Positions 7,987 to 16,449 of a DNA stretch of 64,000 bases are shown here, in pieces. The stretch spans positions 169,394 to 233,393 of the forward strand of contig NZ_FTNY01000007.1 of the NCBI RefSeq assembly GCF_900156575.1, given 5' to 3'. The notes under the pieces are model-generated. The model was not told where the DNA came from, did no database searches, and saw nothing but the letters and a program-made list of their open reading frames with translations. Source of the stretch: Chryseobacterium shigense (GTDB lineage Bacteria > Bacteroidota > Bacteroidia > Flavobacteriales > Weeksellaceae). Position 1 is the stretch's first letter, and each line of letters starts with the position of its first letter. Made by a program: the position numbers and the translations under genes.

Positions 7987-10779
7987 TTAGTTTTCAAGTT
8001 TTTCCTTGATGTATTTCGCGGTGTGCGATTTCTTATCTTTCGCAAGGTCTTCCGGTGTTCCTGCAAAAACTACTTCTCCACCATATTTTCCAGCCTCAGG
8101 GCCAATATCTATAATGTAGTCTGCACTTTTTATAATATCCGGCTGATGTTCGATAACAATTACCGAATGTCCGAGATCAATCAAAGCCTGCAATGATTTC
8201 AGCAATTTCTGGATGTCATGGAAATGCAGTCCTGTAGAAGGTTCATCGAAGATAAACAGGGTTTTGTCTGTAGTCACGCCTTTAACAAGGAATGAAGCCA
8301 GTTTCACACGCTGCGCCTCACCTCCGGAAAGAGTAGAAGAGCTTTGTCCCAACTGAAGATAGCCAAGTCCTACTTCCTGAAGCGGTCTCAGTTTTGTAAC
8401 GATCTTGTCTTCGTTATTGTCCTTAAAGAATTCCAGGGATTCATCCACGGTCATATGAAGGATATCGGAAATGCTTTTTTCATCGAATTTCACTTCAAGG
8501 ATCTCGCTTTTGAAACGGGTGCCTTTACATACTTCGCATTCCAGTTCGATGTCTGCCATAAACTGCATGGAAACATTGATTACCCCTTCACCTTTACATT
8601 CGTCGCATCTTCCGCCATCTACGTTGAAAGAAAAATGTTTCGGCTTATAACCCATCATTTTTGAAACTTTCTGTTTGGCAAAAAGATCCCTGATATCATC
8701 ATATGCTTTCAGGTAAGTAACAGGATTGGACCGGGAGGATTTCCCGATCGGATTCTGGTCAATGAGTTCAATATTTTTAATCAGTTTCTTTGGAAATTCT
8801 ACAGAGTCGTAATCTCCTTTTTTACCACCCATTCCCAGCTGGATCTGGATATCATTGGTTAAAATTTCCTTCATTAGCGTAGACTTTCCACTTCCGGAAA
8901 CTCCCGCGATCACCGTTAAGCTTTCCAGAGGAACATCTACGTCTATATTTTTCAGATTGTTTTGTCTTGCTCCTTTGATATGGATCCATTCCTTCGCTTT
9001 TCTTCGCTTTTTAGGAACTTCAATTTCCATTCTTCCGGTTAAATATTTTGAGGTCAGGGTATCTGCATTTTTAAGATCATGATAATCCCCTGCGAATACC
9101 AGTTCGCCCCCCAGATAACCTGCTTCCGGACCGATATCAATAATATAATCCGCAGCTTTCATCACATCTTCGTCGTGCTCAACGACAATGACTGTATTTC
9201 CGAGATCACGAAGATTCTTTAAAACTCCGATCAGGTTTTCCGTATCTCTTGAGTGAAGACCAATAGAAGGTTCATCCAGAATATAGATAGATCCTACGAG
9301 TGAACTTCCCAAACTTGTCGCAAGGTTGATTCTCTGGCTTTCACCACCGGAAAGGGTATTGGAGGTTCTGTTGATCGTTAAATAGCCTAAACCTACTTTT
9401 AATAAAAACTGAATTCGGGTTTTGATCTCGTACAATAACCTTTTGGCTACATCCTGATCGTGCTCTGAAAGCTTCAGCCCTTCTATTAAAGGATATAATT
9501 CGTCCAGAGGGAGCTCGATCATGGACTGTATATTATGACCGTCTATCTTTACCCAGGTTGTTTCTTCACGAAGCCTCAGTCCTTCACAGGTAGAACAGAG
9601 TGTTTTTCCTCTGTATCTGGAAAGCATAACGCGGTATTGAATTTTGTATAGGTTTTCTTCAAGCATTTTGAAGAAATTATTGATCGAAGGAAAACTGCTT
9701 TTTCCGTCTCCTTTCCAAAGGAAATTTTTCTGTTCCTTGGTCAGCTGATGATAAGGCTTGTGGATAGGAAAGTCTTCTGCTTTCTTGATGAACGATTTTT
9801 TCCATTCGCTCATGGTTTCGCCTCTCCACGAAACAATGGCATCTTCGTAAACGGATAAAGTCTTATTGGGAACAACAAGATCTTCATCGATCCCGATTAC
9901 TTTTCCATAGCCTTCACATGCAGGACATGCGCCGTATGGATTGTTGAAACTGAAAAAATGGACATTGGGCTCAAGGAACTCCATGCCGTCCAGTTCAAAT
10001 TTATTGGAAAATTCCTTTACTTTTCCGGTATCCGCATTCTTCAGTGCGCAGTAGCCGTGACCTTCATAAAATGCCATCTGAATAGAGTCGGCCAGTCTTT
10101 GAAGAAAGTTTTCGTCTTCTTCATAAGAAAAACGGTCGATCACAAGATTAATGACCATCCCTTTTTCCGGAGTGAACCCGAAACTTTCCAGATCTTCAAT
10201 ACCTGCGACATTACCGTTTATTTCAAGTCTCGTGAAACCGGCCAGCTTTAAAACATTCAGTGCTTCCTTGAAATTGTCTGCATCGTATTCCAAAGGAGCT
10301 GTCAATAGAAATGACGTATCTTTTTTGGAGGTTTTGATAAAATCAATCACATCGGAAACAGAATCTTTCTTCACTTCTTCCCCTGAAACCGGAGAATAAG
10401 TTTTCCCGATTCTGGCAAAAAGAAGTTTCATATAATCATAGATCTCTGTAGATGTTCCTACGGTAGAACGTGGATTGGAAGAAATTACTTTCTGCTGAAT
10501 GGCAATAGAGGGAGCAAGTCCTTTGATATCGTCTACTTTCGGTTTTTCTAACTTACCCAAAAACTGACGGGCATAGGAGCTCAAACTCTCTACATATCGT
10601 CGCTGTCCTTCTGCATAAATGGTATCGAAAGCCAGGGAAGATTTTCCGCTTCCGGAAACTCCCGTGATCACGATCAGTTTATTTTTAGGGATCAGAACGT
10701 CTATATGCTTCAGATTGTTAAGATGTGCATTCTTAACGAAGATCTGTTTTTTTATATCTATTTCTACTGTTTTAGCCAT
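7987..10779 (-). CDS. uvrA: Excinuclease ABC subunit A (UvrA)
   Basis: A 930-residue UvrA, close to the usual length of about 940. It is the damage-recognition ATPase of nucleotide excision repair and acts with UvrB and UvrC. Two ABC ATPase modules are seen: Walker A GVSGSGKS at residues 40-47 and again near 626. Two LSGGE signatures (SNTLSGGESQR, SSTLSGGEAQR) and two Walker B regions (YILDEP, FIFDEP) are present. Zinc-finger cysteines include CPAC...CSTC in the first half and CDEC...CEVC in the second. It is monocistronic, with a -7 box upstream at 10828-10835. Confidence 0.98.
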   Translation of the reverse strand: MAKTVEIDIKKQIFVKNAHLNNLKHIDVLIPKNKLIVITGVSGSGKSSLAFDTIYAEGQRRYVESLSSYARQFLGKLEKPKVDDIKGLAPSIAIQQKVISSNPRSTVGTSTEIYDYMKLLFARIGKTYSPVSGEEVKKDSVSDVIDFIKTSKKDTSFLLTAPLEYDADNFKEALNVLKLAGFTRLEINGNVAGIEDLESFGFTPEKGMVINLVIDRFSYEEDENFLQRLADSIQMAFYEGHGYCALKNADTGKVKEFSNKFELDGMEFLEPNVHFFSFNNPYGACPACEGYGKVIGIDEDLVVPNKTLSVYEDAIVSWRGETMSEWKKSFIKKAEDFPIHKPYHQLTKEQKNFLWKGDGKSSFPSINNFFKMLEENLYKIQYRVMLSRYRGKTLCSTCEGLRLREETTWVKIDGHNIQSMIELPLDELYPLIEGLKLSEHDQDVAKRLLYEIKTRIQFLLKVGLGYLTINRTSNTLSGGESQRINLATSLGSSLVGSIYILDEPSIGLHSRDTENLIGVLKNLRDLGNTVIVVEHDEDVMKAADYIIDIGPEAGYLGGELVFAGDYHDLKNADTLTSKYLTGRMEIEVPKKRRKAKEWIHIKGARQNNLKNIDVDVPLESLTVIAGVSGSGKSTLMKEILTNDIQIQLGMGGKKGDYDSVEFPKKLIKNIELIDQNPIGKSSRSNPVTYLKAYDDIRDLFAKQKVSKMMGYKPKHFSFNVDGGRCDECKGEGVINVSMQFMADIELECEVCKGTRFKSEILEVKFDEKSISDILHMTVDESLEFFKDNNEDKIVTKLRPLQEVGLGYLQLGQSSSTLSGGEAQRVKLASFLVKGVTTDKTLFIFDEPSTGLHFHDIQKLLKSLQALIDLGHSVIVIEHQPDIIKSADYIIDIGPEAGKYGGEVVFAGTPEDLAKDKKSHTAKYIKEKLEN

Positions 10780-10827
10780 GTTTTATCTTTGAAAAAGATT
10801 GTTCGCATCTTAAAAAATTAAGACCCA

Positions 10828-10835
10828 CAAAATTA
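10828..10835 (-). promoter_or_regulatory. -7 promoter box of uvrA
   Basis: Read on the minus strand this is TAATTTTG, a perfect TAnnTTTG. It lies 49 nt upstream of the uvrA ATG. I see no clear TTG at the right distance for a -33 element. Confidence 0.5.
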
Positions 10836-10864
10836 CGAATTTTTAGTGAAAATAATACGTTTAA

Positions 10865-10872
10865 TATATTTG
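10865..10872 (+). promoter_or_regulatory. -7-like box facing the uvrA-TonB receptor intergenic region
   Basis: TATATTTG matches TAnnTTTG on the plus strand. It faces into the 515-bp gap and would start a transcript carrying the short ORFs at 10890 and 11100, ending at the hairpin 11170-11203. No -33 TTG is evident. Confidence 0.4.
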
Positions 10873-10889
10873 CAGTGTGTAAATATATT

Positions 10890-10940
10890 ATGCGGGAAGG
10901 ATTCAAAAAAAGAGGACTTATATTTCATGAACCACAGTAA
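10890..10940 (+). other. Possible 16-codon ORF in the uvrA-TonB receptor gap
   Basis: ATG at 10890 opens MREGFKKRGLIFHEPQ with a stop at 10938-10940, 18 nt after a -7-like box. There is no ribosome-binding site, as is normal here. It may be chance. Confidence 0.2.
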
Positions 10941-11099
10941 AATCGGGGGGTTATATGATTAATAATTATAAAGTTATATAAATATCAAATCAGTATTGTA
11001 TTTTGAATCAATTGATGATTTTCGTTATATTTTTAATTTTTCCCTTGTTTTGTGTTTTAAAATTATTTAAAATTGTATTCATAAATAGGTAATAAAGAA

Positions 11100-11150
11100 A
11101 TGAGAAAGTTATTCAGAGATCTTGTTACACATTTAATGAGAAAAAGATAA
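11100..11150 (+). other. Possible small cationic peptide ORF upstream of a terminator
   Basis: ATG at 11100 opens MRKLFRDLVTHLMRKR, stop 11148-11150. It is preceded by an A-rich leader and followed 20 nt later by a strong terminator. The peptide is strongly basic and could form an amphipathic helix. No family is recognised. It could equally be a small RNA with a fortuitous ORF. Confidence 0.3.
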
Positions 11151-11169
11151 AAAGTCACTTCCCGTAAGA

Positions 11170-11203
11170 GATGCAGTATTGAGCAATACTGCATCTTTTT
11201 TTT
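11170..11203 (+). terminator. Strong intrinsic terminator in the uvrA-TonB receptor gap
   Basis: A perfect 11-bp stem, GATGCAGTATT with its complement (11170-11180 and 11185-11195), has a GAGC tetraloop and eight T. No annotated plus-strand gene precedes it, so it must end a short transcript that starts inside the gap. Confidence 0.85.
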
Positions 11204-11204
11204 A

Positions 11205-11216
11205 TGATAACTATCA
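11205..11216. promoter_or_regulatory. Fur-box-like dyad upstream of the TonB receptor (tentative)
   Basis: TGATAACTATCA is a 5-2-5 dyad resembling the core of Fur-type operators, 79 nt upstream of the receptor start. It is short and abuts the terminator tail, so it may be chance. Confidence 0.2.
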
Positions 11217-11294
11217 TTTGCCTGTCTTCAGGAACTCCCTTACTTTTGGGTCCATTATTAAAGAAACTGATTTAGAACAAAACTAGGTACTACT

Positions 11295-13106
11295 ATGATC
11301 AAGAAGATTGGAAGCATATTTTTATTGGGATCCATGCTCTGCGCGTATGCACAGGAAAAGACAACAGATATTGAAAGCATTGAATTTCAGGGGAAATTTA
11401 TTTCCACGCCTTATAAAAATGCCAATCAGAATATTACGGTGATTACGAAGGAAGATATTGCCAATTCTCCTGCAAAAAGTATTGATGAGGTTCTTCAGCA
11501 GGTTCCCGGAATGGATATCAGAAGGAGAGGGGCCAATGGGGTGCAGAGTGACATCGGGTTCAGAGGAAGTTCTTTTGAACAGGTATTATTGCTGTTGAAC
11601 GGAATCAGAATGAATGATTCACAAACGGGGCACAATTCTATGAATGTTCCTGTAGATATGGATGATGTAGAAAGGATCGAGATCATCAAAGGTCCTGCTG
11701 CCAGAAGATTTGGCCAGAACGCTTATGCCGGAGTTATCAATATTATTACAAAAACAACCCCCGGAAAACGGGTTAAGATAAGCGCTGAAGGCGGAGATTT
11801 CGAAACTTACGGATTCGGTTTCAATGCGCAGCTGGGAAATGAAAAATTCTCTAATTCTCTTCAGGCCAATTCGGCTTCATCACAAGGGTATATGTACAAT
11901 ACGGACTATGAGATCCGAAATGTATTTTACCAGAGTAAACTGAATATTAAAAACGGAGATCTTAAGCTACAGGCAGGTTTTTCTGAAAAGAAATTCGGAG
12001 CCAATGGCTTTTATGCTTCTAAAAGTGCAACGGAACAGTACGAGGAAACCCAGGCTTCTATTGTAAGTGTGGCACATCAACAGACTTTTGGTGCTCTAAA
12101 ATTGAGTTCTAATGTATACTGGAGAAGAGGACAGGATATGTATCTGTATGACAGAAACAAACCTGATGGTTACAGAAATATGCACATCGGAAATAATGTA
12201 GGGGGTGAAGTGAATTCCAGTTATCAATGGGGATTAGGAACCACTGGTATTGGAGTGGAGCTAAGAAAAGAGTTTCTGGCGAGTAATAATTTAGGAGAAA
12301 GAAACCGCTTTGTTTCGCAGGTTTTCTTTGAACATCATTTTTCATTACTGGATAAGAAATTGAACATTACGCCCGGAATTTCATGGGCCAATTATTCTAA
12401 AGAAGGAAATTTTTTCTACCCGGGTCTGGATGTTGGATATAATTTCAATCAGAATAATAAAATCTACGGAAATATTGCCAAAGTTCACAGAGTTCCCACC
12501 TTTACAGATCTTTATTATGTAAGCAAAACGGAACAGGGGAACCCGAATCTTCTTCCTGAAAATGCAGTTTCTTCTGAAGTAGGTTATCAGTACCAGAACA
12601 GCAGCATTCTGGCGAAAGTGAGCGGATTTATGAGAAATTCCAATAATTCGATCGACTGGGTTAAAAAAAGCCTCACGGATCCGGTTTGGTATGCTCAGAA
12701 TGTTGGGAAAATTGACACAAAAGGAGTTGAAGTAGAGGTGAGCCACAGGGTTTTTGACTGGCTGAAATATACAGCAGGATACACGTATCTTGACAGTAAA
12801 ATGAAAGAATCGAATGAGCTTGTTTCCAGGTATATTCTCGATAATCTGAAGCATCAGGTGGTCGCAAAGCTGGAAACAAGATTCCTGAAATATTTCACTA
12901 ATGAACTGGTGTACCGATATAATGAAAGAATGAACCTGGGAACCTATAATCTTCTTGATGAAAAACTGAGTTTCAGCAAAAAGGATTTTTCTGTATATGT
13001 ACTCATCAATAATCTTACGGATACACAATATACTGAGGCTTTTGGAGTGGCTATGCCTCAGCGATGGTTCCATTTTGGCTTCTCTTATATGATCAATATT
13101 AAGTAA
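11295..13106 (+). CDS. TonB-dependent outer-membrane receptor
   Basis: A 603-residue receptor. The signal peptide ends at CAYAQ (about residue 20). It is followed by a plug domain (about residues 45-155: NITVITKEDI, VLQQVPGMDIRRRG, GFRGSSFEQVLLLLNGIRMND, ERIEIIKGPA) and a beta-barrel ending in an aromatic C-terminus. The length matches BtuB-like small-substrate receptors. It lacks the carboxypeptidase-like domain of SusC proteins, so it probably imports an iron-chelate, cobalamin or similar ligand. The DUF2490 protein follows 71 nt after the stop. The ligand is not deducible. Confidence 0.93.
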   Translation: MIKKIGSIFLLGSMLCAYAQEKTTDIESIEFQGKFISTPYKNANQNITVITKEDIANSPAKSIDEVLQQVPGMDIRRRGANGVQSDIGFRGSSFEQVLLLLNGIRMNDSQTGHNSMNVPVDMDDVERIEIIKGPAARRFGQNAYAGVINIITKTTPGKRVKISAEGGDFETYGFGFNAQLGNEKFSNSLQANSASSQGYMYNTDYEIRNVFYQSKLNIKNGDLKLQAGFSEKKFGANGFYASKSATEQYEETQASIVSVAHQQTFGALKLSSNVYWRRGQDMYLYDRNKPDGYRNMHIGNNVGGEVNSSYQWGLGTTGIGVELRKEFLASNNLGERNRFVSQVFFEHHFSLLDKKLNITPGISWANYSKEGNFFYPGLDVGYNFNQNNKIYGNIAKVHRVPTFTDLYYVSKTEQGNPNLLPENAVSSEVGYQYQNSSILAKVSGFMRNSNNSIDWVKKSLTDPVWYAQNVGKIDTKGVEVEVSHRVFDWLKYTAGYTYLDSKMKESNELVSRYILDNLKHQVVAKLETRFLKYFTNELVYRYNERMNLGTYNLLDEKLSFSKKDFSVYVLINNLTDTQYTEAFGVAMPQRWFHFGFSYMINIK

Positions 13107-13157
13107 ATGTTAATTTGAAATGAATGAAAGTTAATATTAACAAATTGTTAAATCATT

Positions 13158-13165
13158 TATTTTTG
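13158..13165 (+). promoter_or_regulatory. -7 promoter box just before the DUF2490 gene
   Basis: TATTTTTG, a perfect TAnnTTTG, ends 12 nt before the ATG at 13178. It favours that start over the upstream ATG at 13124 and implies a very short leader. No well-spaced -33 TTG is seen. Confidence 0.45.
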
Positions 13166-13177
13166 CAAAAATTTTTT

Positions 13178-13894
13178 ATGAAACTTTTTTTAAGTCTGAG
13201 TTTACTTCTGAGTATAACCTTTTTAAAAGCACAGGAACATATTTCCAGCTTCAATGCAGTGACTCTAACCTATAAGTTTCATCCGAAATTTTTTCTTTAC
13301 GCCGAAGGACAGCTCAGAGGCAACGAAGATTATACCTATCCTGATTATTACGAGATCAAAGGAGGAGTAGGTTACAACCTGACCAAAAACCACAAACCCT
13401 TCGTAGGTCTTGGGAGATATGTAAACTATAAAGAGCATAGTCTGAGCAGAGAAGAATTCAGGGTATGGCTTCAGGACGTGATCGATCTGAAAAAAGGAAT
13501 CGTGAAGTTCGAAAACCGTTTCCGTGCAGAAAAAAGCTGGTTTTATGAGCCGTCAACCGATAAAAGTTCTCAAAGAATGCGTTACAGATATCGTCTGAAC
13601 GTTAGTGTTCCCCTGAATGCAAAAACGGTTAAAAAGGGAACTGTTTTCGCCAATGCCTATGACGAAATTTTCCTTGTTAGTCCTATGAAGCCTACTTTCG
13701 CCAGAAATAGAGTATATGGCGGTTTCGGCTATCAGATCGATGATCATTTCGGAATTCTGACGGGTTATCTTTGGCAACGTGAATTTGAAGCAAAAGGAAA
13801 TAAAAACCTTCATTTTATTTATCTGGCCCTGAATATCAATATAGACGGAACAGATCATCCTACAAAAACCTATGATTTCCCGGGAGCAGACTAA
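13178..13894 (+). CDS. DUF2490 outer-membrane beta-barrel protein
   Basis: A 238-residue protein. The start at 13178 gives a clean signal peptide, MKLFLSLSLLLSITFLKAQ. The mature part has alternating beta-strands (KFFLYAEGQLRGNEDY, GGVGYNLTKNHKPFVGLGRY, RYRYRLNVSVPL) typical of the DUF2490 family, predicted outer-membrane barrels of unknown function in Bacteroidota. It follows the TonB receptor in the same direction and may be co-expressed from read-through or from its own -7 box at 13158. Its stop overlaps by 4 nt the stop of the convergent gene at 13891. Confidence 0.8.
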   Translation: MKLFLSLSLLLSITFLKAQEHISSFNAVTLTYKFHPKFFLYAEGQLRGNEDYTYPDYYEIKGGVGYNLTKNHKPFVGLGRYVNYKEHSLSREEFRVWLQDVIDLKKGIVKFENRFRAEKSWFYEPSTDKSSQRMRYRYRLNVSVPLNAKTVKKGTVFANAYDEIFLVSPMKPTFARNRVYGGFGYQIDDHFGILTGYLWQREFEAKGNKNLHFIYLALNINIDGTDHPTKTYDFPGAD

Positions 13895-14211
13895 GATGCT
13901 TTGTCTAAGTCTGCCTGAAAACCTAATACATCTTTTTTTATGTCCAGATAATATTCATTAAGGGTTTTCTGGAATTGATTGACCATTGCGAATACAGATT
14001 CAACTTCATTTTCAAGGTATTTGTCATGATTAAAGTAAATGTATGCGGCGTCTGCATATGATTTCAGAATAGATCTGCTTTCTTCTGTTAATGATTCTTT
14101 ATAACTTGAATTGTCTATAAAATCATTCAGACTTTTTTTGAAAGAGGTTTCTGCTTTTAATAGTTTGGCTCTATGCTTACGGATTTCTTCAAAGGGTAAA
14201 GTAACAGTCAT
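13891..14211 (-). CDS. Hypothetical helical protein (106 aa)
   Basis: A soluble, charged, mostly helical protein of 106 residues with no signal peptide and no recognised domain. It overlaps the DUF2490 gene tail-to-tail. The 5' end overlaps by 23 nt a different-frame ORF (14189-14338) that encodes a membrane-anchor-like segment. The short start region MTVTLPF and this overlap leave open that the real protein is a frameshifted or programmed-overlap product. Function unknown. Confidence 0.55.
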   Translation of the reverse strand: MTVTLPFEEIRKHRAKLLKAETSFKKSLNDFIDNSSYKESLTEESRSILKSYADAAYIYFNHDKYLENEVESVFAMVNQFQKTLNEYYLDIKKDVLGFQADLDKAS

Positions 14212-14338
14212 GAACTGAAGGTAGGCAGCAAACTTCAGTGATGAGGATAAGATATACGGTGAAAAATATTAAAATGGATACAATAGCAGAAGTCAGCTTA
14301 GACCTGTAAGCTGGTGACATTTTAGGGAGGTTATTCAT
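14189..14338 (-). other. Short ORF with one membrane segment, possibly the 5' part of a decayed gene
   Basis: The ATG at 14338 opens a 49-residue ORF. Residues 1-17 are polar (MNNLPKMSPAYRSK), then SAIVSILIFFTVYLILI forms one membrane helix. It ends in a cysteine-rich tail that overlaps the next gene in another frame. The N-terminus resembles the anchor seen at the start of M48-type membrane peptidases in this group (from memory, not a search). It could be a real small membrane protein, translationally linked to the gene at 13891-14211, or a frameshifted remnant. Confidence 0.35.
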
Positions 14339-14356
14339 TTTTGTGTTTTTATGCTT

Positions 14357-14803
14357 TTAATATTTCTCGATCAGGTAGCGGTAAGCTTTCAGATATTTAT
14401 TAAACCTTTTAATATCTTTGGGCGTCAATTCTCTGTTCACTCTCCGAAGATCCATATTATCCCGCAGGTCATTCAGTTTTACAGCTACCGAAAGAGGAGA
14501 TCTTTCCGTTCTCTTGATAAACTCATCATAATCTTCTTCAGGATCATATTTGGTAAGGCAGCTTACGGCAAAAATTATATATTCGGGGAAACCTTCAGCT
14601 CTTAAATACTCGAGACTGAATTCTGCCGGATGATCTTCCACCACGTCATGCAATACGCCTACAATTTTTTCATCCAGTGTTTTTCCATATTCCATCACCC
14701 GCATTACGTGAGCAATGTAGGGTGCATGGTACTTGTCGGTTTGTCCTTTATGTGCCTTGTCGGCTATTTTTATGGCTCTGTTGAGCATTTCTTCTTTTGT
14801 CAT
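14357..14803 (-). CDS. Small HD-domain (RelA/SpoT-hydrolase-like) phosphohydrolase
   Basis: A 148-residue HD protein. Metal and catalytic residues are visible: His32, His52-Asp53 followed by Glu56-Asp57 (HDVVED) and Asp112 in KLNDLRDNMD. These correspond to the hydrolase half of RelA/SpoT and to small alarmone hydrolases that cleave (p)ppGpp. No synthetase domain is present. It could therefore hydrolyse (p)ppGpp or a related nucleotide; activity is inferred from family motifs. It is probably first in a small minus-strand unit with the ORFs at 14189 and 13891. Confidence 0.82.
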   Translation of the reverse strand: MTKEEMLNRAIKIADKAHKGQTDKYHAPYIAHVMRVMEYGKTLDEKIVGVLHDVVEDHPAEFSLEYLRAEGFPEYIIFAVSCLTKYDPEEDYDEFIKRTERSPLSVAVKLNDLRDNMDLRRVNRELTPKDIKRFNKYLKAYRYLIEKY

Positions 14804-14882
14804 TTCAGATTGAAAATAGAATACAAAAATAAAAAATGCCTTAAAGAATAAGACATTTTTATTAAGTTTATTTTAGATATTG

Positions 14883-15218
14883 TTAAAGATTAATATCATC
14901 TTCTACAGAAGCACCTGAAGCATTGTTTTTTACGGATTCTATACCGTTTTCCATTCCATTATCAGATTCGTACATCTGGCTCGTTCCTATGACCTGTCCA
15001 TTGCCGGCTTTTAAATTGAAATAGCAGCGCTCATCTTTCGCCATATTTCTTTCAAATTTCGAATCGTCCTGCGAATTTGTGCGTACAGATTCTATGCCGT
15101 TTTCACAGGAGGGTTTTGAGGCATATCCCTGGCTGGTTAAGATCACTTGTCCGTTTCCGGCTTTGAGATTGAATTGAAAATCTCCGTTTGTTCTTTTAGA
15201 AATAATAAATTTTCCCAT
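14883..15218 (-). CDS. YegP-family protein with two DUF1508 repeats
   Basis: A 111-residue protein made of two tandem DUF1508 repeats, about residues 5-50 and 60-105. Each carries FNLKAGNGQVI-(L/G)TSQ and an (N)GIESV(R/K) helix. It is close in layout to Escherichia coli YegP. The function of the family is unknown. The start MGKF at 15218 matches the family; an ATG two codons upstream (15224) is possible. Cytoplasmic. Confidence 0.88.
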   Translation of the reverse strand: MGKFIISKRTNGDFQFNLKAGNGQVILTSQGYASKPSCENGIESVRTNSQDDSKFERNMAKDERCYFNLKAGNGQVIGTSQMYESDNGMENGIESVKNNASGASVEDDINL

Positions 15219-15254
15219 AGTCATTAGTTTTTGTGAATTGAGTTTGTTTTTTCG

Positions 15255-15575
15255 TTATTTGGAAGGCGTTGCCTTTTTTGTATCGGTTTCTGTTTTTTCC
15301 GGTATAGTGCCTGTATTGAGTATTTTATATTGTGAGTTATCCTTCTTTGCTTCTTTTAAAGCCATATAGGCTGAGGTGTCCGGCTTTACAGTCAATATTT
15401 TGTAAGGTTCATTATGATCTTTACTAATATCTGTCGGTACTTCTTTTTTACGATCTTTAAAGTAGCTTGCCTTCGTGGTATCTATTTTTGGCAGAACTTT
15501 TACATTACCATCTTTCTGTTGGGCGAAAACGGTTGTGCAAAATAATATCAGTGTACACGATAATAATGATTTCAT
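15255..15575 (-). CDS. Hypothetical secreted protein (106 aa)
   Basis: Starting at 15575 gives a clear signal peptide, MKSLLSCTLILFCTTVFAQ, followed by a lysine-, threonine- and aspartate-rich low-complexity mature part. A longer frame opens at 15620, inside the preceding gene, but would bury the signal peptide. It lies 23 nt downstream of the secreted gene at 15599, so the two are probably co-transcribed. No domain is recognised. Confidence 0.6.
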   Translation of the reverse strand: MKSLLSCTLILFCTTVFAQQKDGNVKVLPKIDTTKASYFKDRKKEVPTDISKDHNEPYKILTVKPDTSAYMALKEAKKDNSQYKILNTGTIPEKTETDTKKATPSK

Positions 15576-15598
15576 TCCTTTACATTTTTTAATAATGG

Positions 15599-16174
15599 TT
15601 ATGATTGAGTATAGCTCCATTCAGGATTTTTAAACACTTTATACTTTTTTGTTATTTCCTTCTTTTTATCTGTCCATAAAAATTGGATCAGAACATCTTC
15701 GGTCTCATTATTTTTTCTATTAATGGTAATGGAAACAGAGACCGGAATTCTTTTCTTTTTTAGTTCCCAGTTTTTATATTTGATTTCATTTTTCCTGATC
15801 TCCACAGGATCATGGGTTGGGCGGTCAGGCTCATTTTGGATCCACAGGATATTAGAGTCACCTAATGGTGTTAGGATTTCACTTTCTCTGTTTTTTAATT
15901 CTTTTATGATAAAGGGGTATTTTTTGAGAATAGATTCAGCATTCATGCATGACATTTCCTCAGCATATTCCATAGCAGCAGTGCCACAGCCAAAAATAAG
16001 CTTAGGTTCTTGAGGTCTATTTATTCTGTTACTGAAAGAATATTCAACATTACTTAATGTGATATCTCTTAATATACCATTGCATTTTGGTCTTATACTG
16101 TCTTTGAGAGCATATTGGGAAAATGAAAGACAGAATATGAATACTGCAATAAAAGCGGGTAATTTTTTTGTCAT
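15599..16174 (-). CDS. Hypothetical secreted protein (191 aa)
   Basis: The N-terminus MTKKLPAFIAVFIFCLSFSQ is a signal peptide; an ATG three codons earlier (16183) is an alternative start. The mature part contains three cysteines (KCNG, FGCG, MSCM) that could form a disulfide, and a C-terminal beta-rich half (VSVSITINRKN, DVLIQFLW). No family is recognised. It precedes the secreted gene at 15255 in the same direction. Confidence 0.65.
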   Translation of the reverse strand: MTKKLPAFIAVFIFCLSFSQYALKDSIRPKCNGILRDITLSNVEYSFSNRINRPQEPKLIFGCGTAAMEYAEEMSCMNAESILKKYPFIIKELKNRESEILTPLGDSNILWIQNEPDRPTHDPVEIRKNEIKYKNWELKKKRIPVSVSITINRKNNETEDVLIQFLWTDKKKEITKKYKVFKNPEWSYTQS

Positions 16175-16449
16175 CGTGTTCAAAAAAATGATTGTTGATC
16201 ATATTTATTTATTAAAAATAACAAAAAAAATAAAATACAGCAAAAAAAGATGCACGAAGTTAAAGATCTAATATTCATTTTCATTCACGCCAATCTATGA
16301 ATGTTGAAATTTTTTTTAAGAAAAATAAGATCTCGGGCCTCATAAACAGGTGAAGATTTATATAAATAAAGTATTTTTATTGCGTTTGTTTAATGAGGCT
16401 TTAACGGCCTTTTTCTATTAAATTTTTAACTAAAAATAAATAGCTGAAG

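Noticed and set aside
11205..11216. Firm Fur box for the TonB receptor
   Set aside because: Only a 12-bp dyad abutting a terminator tail; kept as tentative only.
12381..13073. Long minus-strand ORF of 230 codons
   Set aside because: It lies wholly inside the TonB receptor gene on the opposite strand, has no domain and an unlikely composition; it is a shadow of the real coding frame.
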